A DNA stretch of 64,000 nucleotides from Saezia sanguinis. Its GTDB lineage: Bacteria; Pseudomonadota; Gammaproteobacteria; Burkholderiales; Burkholderiaceae_C. The DNA lies in the NCBI RefSeq assembly GCF_003991585.1, contig NZ_PQSP01000001.1:682001-746000 (forward strand), in the 5' to 3' direction. The notes beneath the pieces were generated by a model. That model was not told where the DNA came from. It ran no database searches and worked only from the letters and a program-made list of their open reading frames with translations. Below, one piece after another: positions 10,268 through 20,096 of this stretch. Made by a program: the position numbers and the translations under genes. Each line of letters opens with the position of its first letter. The first letter of the stretch is position 1.

Positions 10268-11230
10268 TTATGCGTGTATCAGGCTGGAAAACCTCTGGAT
10301 ATCAATATTGCCGCCGCTGATAATGACACCAATGCGCAGGCCTTTGAGCTGATCTTTCATCTTGCGCACTGCTGCCAACCCCAGACACCCTGTGGGCTCC
10401 ACAATGAGTTTCATGCGCTCGGCAAAAAACCGCATGCAGTCCACCAGTTCATCGTCTGTTGCCGTGAAAATATCATTCACATCGCGCTTGATGATGTTGT
10501 AGGTGTACTGGCCCAGATGCTGGGTCTGAGCACCATCGGCAATGGTTTTGGGTGTATCGATGTGCACAATGGAGCCGGATCTGAACGACTGCTGACCATC
10601 GTTGCCCGCCTCAGGCTCCACACCAAACACCTGGATATTCGGTGCCAATGCGCGCGCTGCCAGCGCTGTACCGCTGAGCAGGCCACCGCCGCCTAAAGGC
10701 GTGATGATCACATCCAGCGGGCCGACTTTTTCCAGCAACTCCTTGGCTGCCGTACCCTGCCCGGCAATGACATCCGGGTGATCATAAGGCGGAATCACCA
10801 CCGCCCCTTTTTCATCAGCCAGTTTGCGGGTAATTTCTTCGCGATCCTGCGTGTAACGGTCATACGTAATCACTGTGGCACCATACCCGCGGGTGGCCTC
10901 CATCTTGGAGTGCGGCGCGTCTTCGGGCATCACAATGGTTGTTTCAATGCCAAGCAGCCGGCCAGCCAGGGCAACAGCTTGTGCATGATTGCCCGACGAA
11001 AATGCCACCACGCCGGCGCGGCGCTGTTCATCGCTCAGGTTGGACAGTGCGTTAAAAGCGCCACGAAATTTAAACGCCCCCATGCGCTGCAGGTTTTCAC
11101 ATTTGAAAAAAATCTGCGCATTGACATCACGATTAGCCGTACTGGAGCTCAGTACAGGGGTACGATGTGCATGCCCCCTTAAACGTTTGGCAGCAAGCAC
11201 TACATCGTCATATGTTGGCAAATTCAGCAT
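10268..11230 (-). CDS. PLP-dependent threo-3-hydroxyaspartate/threonine ammonia-lyase family
   Basis: 320 residues, a fold-type II PLP enzyme. The PLP lysine is K54 in MGAFKFRGA, the cofactor-asparagine loop is SSGNHAQAV, and the phosphate-binding loop is GGGGLLSG. Length and sequence suit the short, single-domain group (threo-3-hydroxy-L-aspartate ammonia-lyase, catabolic threonine dehydratase, serine racemase) that lacks the C-terminal ACT domain of biosynthetic IlvA. Motifs such as TRGYGATVITYDRYTQDREE favour hydroxyaspartate ammonia-lyase, but substrate cannot be settled by eye. The ATG has AAGGAA upstream. It is a single gene between ruvC and rng. Confidence 0.82.
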   Translation of the reverse strand: MLNLPTYDDVVLAAKRLRGHAHRTPVLSSSTANRDVNAQIFFKCENLQRMGAFKFRGAFNALSNLSDEQRRAGVVAFSSGNHAQAVALAGRLLGIETTIVMPEDAPHSKMEATRGYGATVITYDRYTQDREEITRKLADEKGAVVIPPYDHPDVIAGQGTAAKELLEKVGPLDVIITPLGGGGLLSGTALAARALAPNIQVFGVEPEAGNDGQQSFRSGSIVHIDTPKTIADGAQTQHLGQYTYNIIKRDVNDIFTATDDELVDCMRFFAERMKLIVEPTGCLGLAAVRKMKDQLKGLRIGVIISGGNIDIQRFSSLIHA

Positions 11231-11303
11231 GTCGTCATTCCTTTTTTATACTGATCAATAAGTCTGTCAAAACGGGCATAATGCTGTAGCATACCCCGTT
11301 TAT

Positions 11304-11323
11304 AAAAAAGCGGTCAAGCCGCA
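11304..11323 (-). terminator. Probable terminator downstream of rng
   Basis: On the minus strand, GCGG-CTTGA-CCGC is followed by six T. The stem is short (4 bp), but the position, about 20 bases past the rng stop, and the T-run fit intrinsic termination. Confidence 0.45.
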
Positions 11324-11342
11324 GCCCAAGGTCCACAGCCGG

Positions 11343-12812
11343 TTATTGTAAAACAATATCATACTGCTCCTGCGTCAGGATGCTTTCTGCCTGCAGCGAA
11401 ATACGTTTTCCGATGTATTCACACAGCCCGGCAAGATGCTGGCTTTCCTCATCCAGAAAAGTTTCAATGACCTTGGGCGAAGCAATTACACGGAATTCCT
11501 TGGGATTGAACTGGCGCGACTCACGCAAAATCTCGCGCAGGATTTCATAACACACGGTCCGGGCGGTTTTAACCTCACCGCGCCGCTGGCAGGTTGGACA
11601 GGCCTCGCACAGCATGTGCGATAAGGATTCGCGGGTGCGTTTGCGTGTCATTTCAACCAGCCCAAGTGCAGAAAAATCGCTCACGGTGGTTTTGACACGG
11701 TCATGCGCAAGCTGCTTACGCAGTTCTTCGAGCACCTGCATCCGGTGCTCTTCGTTGATCATGTCAATGAAATCAATGATGATGATTCCACCCAGGTTGC
11801 GCAAACGCAACTGGCGGGCAATGGCCCCGGCAGCCTCCAGGTTGGTTTTAAAAATGGTTTCATCAAAGTTTCTGGCCCCGACATAGCCGCCGGTATTCAC
11901 GTCAATGCTTGTCAGCGCCTCAGTCTGGTCAATGATCAGATAACCGCCGGATTTCAGTTCAAAACGGCGTTGCATGGCTTTGAGCAATGCATCTTCAATT
12001 GAAAAATAATCAAAAATCGGGCGATCTCCCTGAAACAGCTCTAGTTTTCCGGTTGCGGCGGGCATGTAGCGCTCGCCAAATTCGCGCAGTTGCGCATACC
12101 GGGAGCGGGAATCAATGCGGATGGCACGGGTATTTTCCGTGACCAGATCACGCAGAACCCGCCGCAGCAGATTCAGGTCTTCATACAGTAATGAGCCTGC
12201 AGGCGAGGTTTTCGCCTTTTCCACAATGACCGCCCAAATACGCCGCAGATAGGTTACATCATCCAGCAACTCATCATCGGTTGCATCTTCGGCATTGGTA
12301 CGCAGAATAAACCCGTTGCCTTCACCCGGATACGCCTGCACAATCTGCGTCAGTCGGTCACGCAACTGCTCGCGCAGATCAGCAGATTCAATGCGGGTTG
12401 AAACCCCGATATGCTGGTCCTGCGGTAACAACACCAGCATTCGCCCGGCAATGCTGATCTGCGTTGAAAGCCGCGCACCCTTGGTACCGATCGGGTCTTT
12501 CACCACCTGCACCAGCAGCGATTGGCCCTGGAAAATCTGCTTTTCAATCGGCGTCAGCACTTCCTGCGATGCATCCGCCCCCACATGCGGGCGCCAGACA
12601 TCGGCCACATGCAAAAATGCAGCCTTTTCCAGCCCGATATCGACAAAAGCGGACTGCATGCCCGGAAGCACGCGGGACACTTTGCCCAAATAGATATTAC
12701 CGACCAGGCCGCGCTCGAGCTCGCGCTCAATATGCAGTTCCTGTGCTTCGCCATTTTCGACGACAGCGACACGGGTTTCCTGAGGGCTGGTGTTGATTAA
12801 AATTTCCTGCAT
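11343..12812 (-). CDS. rng: Ribonuclease G
   Basis: 489 residues, identical in length to E. coli RNase G. It is an endoribonuclease in 16S rRNA 5' maturation and mRNA decay. An S1 RNA-binding domain (about 38-125) is followed by the RNase E/G catalytic core with magnesium aspartates D304 (SIDVNTG) and D347 (IIIIDFID), and the zinc-link cysteines C405/C408 (CPTC). The ATG start at 12812 gives the family N-terminus MQEILINTSPQETRVA. An upstream GTG (12848) would overlap the end of maf and is rejected. It lies 10 bases after maf, the last gene of the minus-strand run. Confidence 0.95.
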   Translation of the reverse strand: MQEILINTSPQETRVAVVENGEAQELHIERELERGLVGNIYLGKVSRVLPGMQSAFVDIGLEKAAFLHVADVWRPHVGADASQEVLTPIEKQIFQGQSLLVQVVKDPIGTKGARLSTQISIAGRMLVLLPQDQHIGVSTRIESADLREQLRDRLTQIVQAYPGEGNGFILRTNAEDATDDELLDDVTYLRRIWAVIVEKAKTSPAGSLLYEDLNLLRRVLRDLVTENTRAIRIDSRSRYAQLREFGERYMPAATGKLELFQGDRPIFDYFSIEDALLKAMQRRFELKSGGYLIIDQTEALTSIDVNTGGYVGARNFDETIFKTNLEAAGAIARQLRLRNLGGIIIIDFIDMINEEHRMQVLEELRKQLAHDRVKTTVSDFSALGLVEMTRKRTRESLSHMLCEACPTCQRRGEVKTARTVCYEILREILRESRQFNPKEFRVIASPKVIETFLDEESQHLAGLCEYIGKRISLQAESILTQEQYDIVLQ

Positions 12813-12822
12813 CGTGATTGTT

Positions 12823-13473
12823 TTAACTGTGTTTGACACCTGCTGCACTCAGCAGTTGTGCCGTTTCGTATAAAGGTAAGCCCATAATTCCGGAATAAGA
12901 GCCTTCAATATGGCTGACAAAGGCCGCCATGCGGCCCTGTATGGCGTATGCCCCGGCTTTGCCCATGGATTCGCCGCTGAGAACATAACGTTCGATTTCC
13001 TGTGCAGACATGGCCGCCAGCCTCACATGGGACGTGCTTAAACGCTGCCACACCTTGCCCTCCTGTCCCGGAAGTGCGACGGCGACAGCCGTCAGCACCT
13101 GATGCATGCCGTTTTGAAGCTCGGAAAGGATGCGGCAGGCATCAGCCTCATTTTCAGGCTTGCCATAAATGGTAGCGCCTAACGCGACCGTGGTATCTGC
13201 ACACAAAACCGGGGCCGCCGGTAATCCGTGCCGTTTGTGCCGCAGCACTGCTGCCTGTAATTTGGCCCGCGTGACCCGCTGCACATAAACTGCAGGGGCC
13301 TCCTGGGGCTCAATGGCTTCCAGGCTTTCAGCATCTTCCTGGGCATCCGGCAGCAGCATTTCGTAGCGCACGCCAATCTGCCCCAGTAACTCACGCCGTC
13401 TGGGACTTTGAGAAGCCAGATAAATAAAATCAAATGTTGCCAAGGAGGTTGAAGTTGTCAAAGCAGATGTCAT
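12823..13473 (-). CDS. maf: Maf-family nucleotide pyrophosphatase
   Basis: 216 residues. Maf proteins are nucleoside-triphosphate pyrophosphatases acting on modified or non-canonical nucleotides (dTTP/UTP or m7GTP subfamilies). Recognisable features are the N-terminal LASQSPRRRELL loop, the ADTTVALG motif and KAGAYAIQGRMA. Position between rlmH and rng is typical for betaproteobacteria. The N-terminal 15 residues (Ser/Thr-rich) are longer than usual. It is probably in the same transcript as rlmH and rng. Confidence 0.93.
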   Translation of the reverse strand: MTSALTTSTSLATFDFIYLASQSPRRRELLGQIGVRYEMLLPDAQEDAESLEAIEPQEAPAVYVQRVTRAKLQAAVLRHKRHGLPAAPVLCADTTVALGATIYGKPENEADACRILSELQNGMHQVLTAVAVALPGQEGKVWQRLSTSHVRLAAMSAQEIERYVLSGESMGKAGAYAIQGRMAAFVSHIEGSYSGIMGLPLYETAQLLSAAGVKHS

Positions 13474-13551
13474 GATTGTGGATAATCAGCGGGCGCTTTA
13501 TCATAGCGGATCATGCTGACCAGCGCACAAATCCCACCGCCAATGGTATAC

Positions 13552-14031
13552 CTACTCGCGGTGATAAGGATGCCCGGCCAGAATAGACCATGCACGGTAA
13601 AGCTGTTCGGCCAGTAGCACCCTCACCATGGCATGTGGCAGGGTCAGATCCGACAGGCGCCACAATGCCTGGGCCTGCTTCTTCAACCCGGCGTCCAGCC
13701 CATCCGGGCCGCCAATCAGCAGCACGGCTTCGTGCCCCTGCCGGTCAATGCTTTGCAGTGACTGTGCCAGTTGCACCGTTGTCTGGCGTACGCCGTGCTC
13801 ATCCAGCGCAATCACATAAGGATGCCGGGCTCCTGTGCTGAAAGCCGCCTCAATGCGCGCCCGTTCCGCAGCCATTAATACGGGCGCGGTTTTCCCCGAT
13901 GTGCGCGGCTCGGTCTTCACGGTTTTGAGCTCAACTTTCCAGTCTGCCGGAAAGCGCTTGAAATAGTCGTCTGATGCTGCCTGAGCCCAGTCAGGCATTT
14001 TCTGCCCCACGGCAACCACCAGAATTTTCAT
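13552..14031 (-). CDS. rlmH: 23S rRNA (pseudouridine1915-N3)-methyltransferase RlmH
   Basis: 159 residues, a full-length SPOUT-fold methyltransferase. It methylates pseudouridine 1915 in helix 69 of 23S rRNA in assembled ribosomes. The trefoil-knot SAM site is visible as [10 protein letters not shown] and the C-terminal [31 protein letters not shown]. It lies 37 bases after rsfS in the conserved rsfS-rlmH arrangement. Confidence 0.96.
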   Translation of the reverse strand: MKILVVAVGQKMPDWAQAASDDYFKRFPADWKVELKTVKTEPRTSGKTAPVLMAAERARIEAAFSTGARHPYVIALDEHGVRQTTVQLAQSLQSIDRQGHEAVLLIGGPDGLDAGLKKQAQALWRLSDLTLPHAMVRVLLAEQLYRAWSILAGHPYHRE

Positions 14032-14068
14032 GTCAGCAACCCATGCAATGTTTGATCAACCTGACCGG

Positions 14069-14698
14069 TTAATCCGCTTTTTTCCGCACAGTTCTCTTCA
14101 CCGCTGTTTTCTGAGCGGCTGTCCGAGAAGTACCCGTTCGGGCAGATGTTTTTGCCGCAGGCTTTTTAGCCGAGGTTTTGGCAACTTTCACCGTTTTCGC
14201 CGGAGCGGTTTTAGATGCCGATGCTTTTTTAACTGGTGCTTTTTTAGCTGGCGCTTTTTTGACCGCACCGCTCTTCACCGCTGTAGCGCCTGTTTTCGCA
14301 CCCGATGCCGTTGTTTTGCGGGGTGCCGTCTTGGCTGCCGCAGCTTTCTTGTCCGAAACCAGTTTCACACGCACCGGCTTTTCACCCCAGATTTCTTCCA
14401 GCCGGTAGTAGGAACGTATGGTCGGCTGCATGATGTGCACCACGGCGTCGCCGCAGTCCACAATGATCCATTCGCCATTTTCTTCGCCTTCGCTGCGTGG
14501 GACCGGATAACCAGCCTCTTTGACCATTTCGCGAACACTGCTGGCAAGCGCTTTGGTTTGCCGGTTGGTATTGGCTGAGGCGATGATGACACGCTCAAAC
14601 AAAGGGCTTAGATGCTCGGTATTGAATACCACAATATCCTGGGCTTTGATGTTTTCCAGTCCGTCAACAATAACGCGTTGCAATTTGCGAATATCCAT
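14069..14698 (-). CDS. rsfS: Ribosome silencing factor RsfS with long Lys/Ala-rich tail
   Basis: 209 residues, versus about 105-120 for a typical RsfS. Residues 1-112 form the RsfS/DUF143 domain (DIVVFNT, SSVREMVKEAGY, WIIVDCGDAVVHIM, YYRLEEIWGE). This domain binds ribosomal protein L14 and blocks subunit joining under starvation. From about residue 115 the protein is almost only Lys, Ala, Thr, Pro and Ser (runs such as KKAPAKKAPVKKA), resembling the tail of histone H1-like bacterial proteins. The tail is probably disordered and could bind RNA or DNA non-specifically. It sits between nadD and rlmH, 15 bases after nadD. Confidence 0.93.
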   Translation of the reverse strand: MDIRKLQRVIVDGLENIKAQDIVVFNTEHLSPLFERVIIASANTNRQTKALASSVREMVKEAGYPVPRSEGEENGEWIIVDCGDAVVHIMQPTIRSYYRLEEIWGEKPVRVKLVSDKKAAAAKTAPRKTTASGAKTGATAVKSGAVKKAPAKKAPVKKASASKTAPAKTVKVAKTSAKKPAAKTSARTGTSRTAAQKTAVKRTVRKKAD

Positions 14699-14713
14699 GC
14701 AGAATTTTTTCCC

Positions 14714-15358
14714 TCACTGATAAAGATGATGTTGCTCAATATAACCGATCACCGGTGCCGGTACCATGCCTGCAAGCCGCTCAGCCGCCTGCTGTGAGCC
14801 GCCTGCCGCCTGATGTGCCAGCTCCCTGATGACAGAGGATGACACGTCCGACTCGGCAAATGGCACATGTACCCATTTTGCCTGGCCCATGACATCGGCA
14901 TCAGCCTGTAATGGTATTCCGGCACGTCCGATCACTGCCAGTGTACAGCGGCTGGCAATCTCTTGCCAGCGCTTCCAGGTATGAAACAGGGCAAACTGGT
15001 CGGCTCCCATGACCACATACCATTGCGCATCAGGGCTGGCCTGTTGCAGTTGTTCCAGCGTATCCACTGTATAACTGGGGCCGGTACGGTCTATTTCGCT
15101 GGTGCTGATCATCCATTTCTGTACCAGGGCTTCAGGCTCATCCTGAAATGCCAGCCTGAGCATGGCCACACGATGCTGGGCCGCCGTCAGCACATGGTTT
15201 TTATGCCAGGCATCTCCGGTAGGCACCCAAAGCAACTGCTCCAGATGCAACGCCTGCGTTACGCAGCGGGCCAGCTTCAGGTGCGTCAGATGCACCGGGT
15301 CAAATGCACCACCATACATGGCGACCCGCCGATTGGCCGCAGGCTGGGTGCTGCTCAT
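14714..15358 (-). CDS. nadD: Nicotinate-nucleotide adenylyltransferase NadD
   Basis: 214 residues from the ATG at 15358. It adenylates nicotinate mononucleotide in NAD synthesis. The nucleotidyltransferase HxGH-type motif appears as [13 protein letters not shown]. The conserved [18 protein letters not shown] and a C-terminal SSSVIRELA (ISSTxIR equivalent) are present. The ATG overlaps the hemF stop as ATGA, showing coupling. A GTG/TTG-type start further upstream would lie deep inside hemF and is rejected. Confidence 0.95.
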   Translation of the reverse strand: MSSTQPAANRRVAMYGGAFDPVHLTHLKLARCVTQALHLEQLLWVPTGDAWHKNHVLTAAQHRVAMLRLAFQDEPEALVQKWMISTSEIDRTGPSYTVDTLEQLQQASPDAQWYVVMGADQFALFHTWKRWQEIASRCTLAVIGRAGIPLQADADVMGQAKWVHVPFAESDVSSSVIRELAHQAAGGSQQAAERLAGMVPAPVIGYIEQHHLYQ

Positions 15359-16290
15359 ACCCAGTCGCGCACAGGTAAAAAGTCGGTATACAGCCGCGCT
15401 TCGGCCGTTCCTGCGGCAGGCTGATACTGGTAAGCCCAACTGGCAACGGGAGGCATCGACATCAGGATGGATTCCGTACGTCCGCCTGATTGCAAGCCAA
15501 AGTGCGTTCCCCGGTCCCAGATCAGGTTGAACTCGACATAACGTCCACGGCGGTGCGCCTGAAATGCCTGCTCTGTCTCACCATAAGCCATGCTTCTGCG
15601 CCGCTCGACAATCGGCAGATAGGCTTGTAAAAATGCATCGCCCACCGCTTTGGTCATCAGCCAGCTCTGCTCAAAACCCAGTTCATTAAAGTCGTCAAAA
15701 AAAACACCGCCAATGCCACGCGCCTCGTTGCGGTGTTTGAGGAAAAAGTACTCATCACACCAGCGTTTAAAACGCGGGTATTTATCGTCGCCAAAAGGCT
15801 GCAACGCCTGCTGGTTAACGCGGTGAAAATGCACGGCGTCTTCTTCAAAGCCGTAGTAAGGCGTCAAATCCATGCCGCCGCCAAACCATACCACCGGATC
15901 GCGGTTCGCCGGCAAAGCACACATCATGCGCACATTCATATGCACCGTAGGTACATAAGGGTTGCGCGGATGCAATACCATCGACACCCCCATGGCTTCG
16001 TACGCTGCACCAGCCAGTTCCGGCCGCTGTGCCGTGGCAGAAGGCGGCAATGCCTGCCCTTGCACATGGCTGAAATTACAGCCGCCACGCTCAAACAGGC
16101 CGCCATTTTCTATCAGCCGGGTAATGCCGCCACCCTGCAGCTTTTCGCCGGGCGCGCGCTGCCATTCGTCAATCAGGAAAGGCTCGCCGTCTGCCTGCTC
16201 CAGCGCATTGACAATGCGCAACTGCAAAGACAGCAGCCACGCCTTGATCTCATGCGTTGGCACCGCCTGCATGCCCGGTTCAACTGTCAT
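15355..16290 (-). CDS. hemF: Oxygen-dependent coproporphyrinogen III oxidase
   Basis: 311 residues from the ATG at 16290. It catalyses oxidative decarboxylation of coproporphyrinogen III to protoporphyrinogen IX in haem synthesis. Family signatures seen are [47 protein letters not shown], and [35 protein letters not shown]. The longer frame (start 16365) reads through the purD 3' end and has no family homology there. The chosen start overlaps purD by 11 bases, giving a purD-hemF-nadD coupled run. Confidence 0.96.
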   Translation of the reverse strand: MTVEPGMQAVPTHEIKAWLLSLQLRIVNALEQADGEPFLIDEWQRAPGEKLQGGGITRLIENGGLFERGGCNFSHVQGQALPPSATAQRPELAGAAYEAMGVSMVLHPRNPYVPTVHMNVRMMCALPANRDPVVWFGGGMDLTPYYGFEEDAVHFHRVNQQALQPFGDDKYPRFKRWCDEYFFLKHRNEARGIGGVFFDDFNELGFEQSWLMTKAVGDAFLQAYLPIVERRRSMAYGETEQAFQAHRRGRYVEFNLIWDRGTHFGLQSGGRTESILMSMPPVASWAYQYQPAAGTAEARLYTDFLPVRDWV

Positions 16291-17566
16291 GCCGCTTGAC
16301 TCCCTTGTTGCCGATGTCACGCCGGTACTGCATGCCGTCAAAACGGATATGGGCAACCGCTTCATAAGCGCGCTGCTGCGCCTGTTTCAATGATGTGCCC
16401 AAAGCTGTGACACACAGTACCCGGCCGCCATTGGTCAGTAATTCACCATCCTTCAACTGCGTGCCGGCATGAAACACCACCACATCATCAGAAGCCTGCA
16501 GCGGCAGGCCGGTAATCACATCGCCTTTGCGCGGTGATTCGGGATAACCTTGTGAGGCCAGTATCACAGTCAATGCAAAACGGTGGTCCCACTCCAGTTC
16601 GGTTTCCTCTTTCAGCTTGCCCTGTGCGGCGTTAAACAACACAGGTACCAGGTCCGACTTCAGGCGCATCATGATCGGCTGCGTTTCCGGGTCCCCCATG
16701 CGGGAGTTAAACTCCACCACACGTGGTTGTCCGTTTTCATCAATCATCAGGCCCACATACAGAAAACCGCAGAACGGCCGCCCTTCTGCGGCCATGCCTT
16801 TTAAGGTGGGACGGACAATCTGCTGAATTACCTTGGCATGGATATCCGGCGTTACCAGCGGTGCCGGGGTATATGCCCCCATACCGCCCGTGTTGGGGCC
16901 GGTATCACCATCGTTCAGGCGCTTATGGTCTTGGGCTGTGGCCAGCGTCAAAAACTCATAGCCGTCGCTGATGACAAAAAAACTGGCCTCTTCGCCTGCC
17001 ATGAATTCTTCAATGACAATGCGCGAGCCGGAAGCACCGAATTTATTGTCCAGCAGCATGCTGTCAATGGCTGCATGCGCTTCATCCAGAGTCGCCGCAA
17101 CCACCACGCCTTTGCCCGCAGCCAGTCCATCGGCCTTGATCACAATCGGTACGCCCTGCTGCTCAACATAAGCATGGGCGGCTGCCGCATCGGTAAAAGT
17201 TTCATAAGCCGCTGTTGGAATGCGGTGGCGCTTCATGAAAGCTTTGGAAAAGTCTTTCGACCACTCAAGCTGCGCGGCTTCTTTGGTGGGGCCAAAAACC
17301 AGCAGCCCACGGCTTTGAAACAAGTTCACCACCCCTTCGGCCAGCGCCGCATCAGGCCCGACGACTGTCAATTCAATCTGCTGCGCTACGCAGAAATCTG
17401 CCAGTTCGGCAAAATCGGTGATCGGTACATTTTCCAGTTCAGGTGAAGCCAGTGCGGTACCGCCATTGCCTGTAGCCACAAACACGCGTTGCACCAATGG
17501 CGACTGTGCCAGCTTCCAAGCCAATGCGTGCTCACGCCCGCCTGATCCAATCACTAAAATTTTCAT
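16280..17566 (-). CDS. purD: Phosphoribosylamine-glycine ligase PurD
   Basis: 428 residues. It is the ATP-grasp GAR synthetase, second step of purine synthesis. It begins [23 protein letters not shown], and carries the ATP-grasp core ([64 protein letters not shown]). Length is standard. It lies downstream of yebC with a 48-base gap and overlaps hemF. Confidence 0.97.
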   Translation of the reverse strand: MKILVIGSGGREHALAWKLAQSPLVQRVFVATGNGGTALASPELENVPITDFAELADFCVAQQIELTVVGPDAALAEGVVNLFQSRGLLVFGPTKEAAQLEWSKDFSKAFMKRHRIPTAAYETFTDAAAAHAYVEQQGVPIVIKADGLAAGKGVVVAATLDEAHAAIDSMLLDNKFGASGSRIVIEEFMAGEEASFFVISDGYEFLTLATAQDHKRLNDGDTGPNTGGMGAYTPAPLVTPDIHAKVIQQIVRPTLKGMAAEGRPFCGFLYVGLMIDENGQPRVVEFNSRMGDPETQPIMMRLKSDLVPVLFNAAQGKLKEETELEWDHRFALTVILASQGYPESPRKGDVITGLPLQASDDVVVFHAGTQLKDGELLTNGGRVLCVTALGTSLKQAQQRAYEAVAHIRFDGMQYRRDIGNKGVKRHDS

Positions 17567-17614
17567 AGTTATCCATTATTGAGTTGATTCGCGCCTGATG
17601 AATTGGGGGGAAAT

Positions 17615-18337
17615 TCAGGCAAAGTCCGCATTGTGATATACCTCTTGCACATCGTCCAGGTCTTCTAGCGCATCAATGAGTTTTTGCATTTTTGCCGCAT
17701 CATCGCCACTGAGTTCCACACTGTTTTCAGGGCGCAATATCACTTCTGCCGCATCAGGCACAACGCCGGCACCGGCCAAAGCGTCTCTGACCGCTTCAAA
17801 ATCTGTCGGCGCACACAAAACCTCAATGGCCCCATCGTCTCCGGAGATGACATCTTCTGCACCGGCTTCCAGAGCGATTTCCATGATACGGTCTTCATCG
17901 GCACCGGGGGCAAATAAAAACTGTCCGCAATGCTTGAACTGGAATGCCACAGACCCGGTTGCTCCCAGGTTACCCCCTGATTTTGACAGCAAATGTCTCA
18001 CTTCAGCAACAGTACGCACACGGTTGTCGGTCATGCAGTCAATGATCAGCGCTGCGCCGCCAATGCCATAACCCTCATAACGGATTTCTTCATATTGCAC
18101 GCCATCGAGGTTGCCGGTCGCCTTGTCGATATTGCGCTTGATCGTATCAATCGGCATATTCGCGTCTTTGGCCTTATCTACCGCCAGACGCAGACGCGGG
18201 TTGGCATTCATGTCCCCCCCGCCGGTGCGCGCAGCCACGATGATCTCGCGGATCAGCTTGCTCCAGATTTTGCCGCGCTTTTCATCCTGGCGACCCTTGC
18301 GATGTTGTATATTTGCCCACTTGCTGTGTCCAGCCAT
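17615..18337 (-). CDS. yebC: YebC/PmpR family regulator (TACO1-like)
   Basis: 240 residues, full length, beginning [18 protein letters not shown], the family hallmark, with [21 protein letters not shown] and [10 protein letters not shown]. The family has been described as DNA-binding regulators and, more recently, as helping ribosomes pass proline-rich stretches. It is the first gene of the minus-strand run that continues with purD, and is divergent from the HerA-like gene with 67 bases between start codons. Confidence 0.94.
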   Translation of the reverse strand: MAGHSKWANIQHRKGRQDEKRGKIWSKLIREIIVAARTGGGDMNANPRLRLAVDKAKDANMPIDTIKRNIDKATGNLDGVQYEEIRYEGYGIGGAALIIDCMTDNRVRTVAEVRHLLSKSGGNLGATGSVAFQFKHCGQFLFAPGADEDRIMEIALEAGAEDVISGDDGAIEVLCAPTDFEAVRDALAGAGVVPDAAEVILRPENSVELSGDDAAKMQKLIDALEDLDDVQEVYHNADFA

Positions 18338-18404
18338 GGTATTCTCTCTTATGCTGATGCAGTAATAAAAATGACAGCCTCATATTTTAACCATCTGAAC
18401 CACA

Positions 18405-19910
18405 ATGACCCAAGCACTTCAAATTGCCCGTAATGCTACTCACGTTTGCGAACTGCTGCCCGCACTGGCAAATCGGCACGGCCTGATCAGTGGTGCCACC
18501 GGTACCGGTAAAACGGTGACCCTGCAAGCCATGGCAGAACAATTTTCGCGCATCGGCGTGCCTGTTTTCGCCACTGATATCAAAGGCGACCTGACCGGAA
18601 TCTCACAGACAGGCCAGATCAGTAGCAAATTAGCAACAACGTTGGCCGAACGAGGTATCACACCGGTGGAACCATTCAGTTGCCCGACAACCCTGTGGGA
18701 TGTATTTGGTGAACAGGGGCACCCGGTACGCGCCACAGTCTCGGATATGGGGCCACTGCTGCTCTCCCGTATGCTGGACCTCAACGATACCCAATCCGGC
18801 GTACTGACACTGGTCTTCAAAATTGCCGACGATAACAACCTGCTGCTGCTTGATATGAAAGACCTGCGCACCATGGTTCAATACGTTGGAGATAACGCCA
18901 AACAGTTTACAACCCAGTATGGCAATATCAGCACAGCGAGTATCGGCACGATTCAGCGCGCATTGCTGCAACTGGAAGAGCAAGGGGGCGACCATTTTTT
19001 TGGTGAGCCCATGCTCAATATAGACGACCTGATGCAGACCATTGATGGCAAAGGCGTTATCAATATCCTCGCTGCAGACAAACTCATGAATTCACCCCGG
19101 GTTTATTCCGCATTTTTACTGTGGCTGCTCTCAAGCCTGTTTGAACATTTGCCCGAGGTTGGTGATCCGGAAAAACCGAAAATGGTGTTCTTTTTTGATG
19201 AAGCGCACCTTCTGTTCAAAGATGCCTCCAAAGTGCTGCTGGAGCGCATTGAACTGGTCGTGCGGCTGATCCGTTCCAAAGGCGTCGGTGTTTATTTTGC
19301 TACTCAGAACCCGCTGGATATTCCGCAAACCGTGCTTGCGCAGCTCAGCAATCGTGTGCAGCACGCACTGCGCGCTTTCAGCGAGCGAGACCACAAGGCT
19401 GTCAAGGCTATTGCCCAGACCATGCCCACCAACCCTGATCTCAACATTGCCACAGCCATTACTGAACTGGCTACCGGTGAAGCGCTGATCAGCTTTCTGG
19501 GTGCCAAAGGCCAGCCGATTCCGACACAGCGTGCCTTTGTCATTCCGCCAGGCACCCAGATCGGCCCGGTCACAGCAGAACAACGGCAGGCACTGATACA
19601 GCATTCACCCGTTGCAGGCGTTTATGAAAAAACATTAGACCGCGAATCGGCTTATGAGGTATTGCAGCAACGCACGAACAACGGTGATAATATAGGACAG
19701 ACAAAGCCGTCCGAATCTAAACAAACGGCTGATCAAGGAAGCGGTAGTCTTTTGAAAGATCTGATTTTTGGGTCAACGGGCCCACGTGGCGGACATCGTG
19801 ACGGTATGCTGCAAACCGCGGCCAAATCGGCTGCTCGCAGTATTGGCAGCAATACCGGACGCAAGATTTTACGAGGAATTTTAGGCGGACTGCTGGGTGG
19901 GAAAAAGTAA
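18405..19910 (+). CDS. yjgR: HerA-like ATPase, DUF853/YjgR family
   Basis: 501 residues. Walker A is GATGTGKT near residue 30. The Walker B region is [12 protein letters not shown], with an arginine-rich sensor stretch [15 protein letters not shown]. It matches the YjgR/DUF853 branch of the FtsK-HerA superfamily, which are probably hexameric DNA- or protein-translocating motors of unknown cellular role. The C-terminus is low-complexity, Gly/Arg/Ser-rich, ending in [17 protein letters not shown]. It stands alone, with no nuclease partner such as NurA beside it. Confidence 0.9.
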   Translation: MTQALQIARNATHVCELLPALANRHGLISGATGTGKTVTLQAMAEQFSRIGVPVFATDIKGDLTGISQTGQISSKLATTLAERGITPVEPFSCPTTLWDVFGEQGHPVRATVSDMGPLLLSRMLDLNDTQSGVLTLVFKIADDNNLLLLDMKDLRTMVQYVGDNAKQFTTQYGNISTASIGTIQRALLQLEEQGGDHFFGEPMLNIDDLMQTIDGKGVINILAADKLMNSPRVYSAFLLWLLSSLFEHLPEVGDPEKPKMVFFFDEAHLLFKDASKVLLERIELVVRLIRSKGVGVYFATQNPLDIPQTVLAQLSNRVQHALRAFSERDHKAVKAIAQTMPTNPDLNIATAITELATGEALISFLGAKGQPIPTQRAFVIPPGTQIGPVTAEQRQALIQHSPVAGVYEKTLDRESAYEVLQQRTNNGDNIGQTKPSESKQTADQGSGSLLKDLIFGSTGPRGGHRDGMLQTAAKSAARSIGSNTGRKILRGILGGLLGGKK

Positions 19911-20031
19911 TGAATTTATCCTATCCCCCCTGCGATTACTGGAAAATGTATAAAATATGCCGATATCAATGGATAATCGGCCTATAGGGGGGCTTCAACT
20001 TAGCTTTGAATTATATTCAGCGGCATCTCTG

Positions 20032-20060
20032 TTGAAGATAATGCCTGTTCATAATATACT
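20032..20060 (+). promoter_or_regulatory. Candidate sigma70 promoter for the ODP-type gene
   Basis: TTGAAG, 17-base spacer, TATACT, ending 36 bases before the start codon. The upstream intergenic region 19923-19992 also contains nested complementary segments (a C6/G6 pair enclosing GCCGAT/ATCGGC), which could form a hairpin ahead of the promoter. Confidence 0.55.
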
Positions 20061-20096
20061 GCATACACTGCAAGTCAAAATGGATCATACCTAGCC

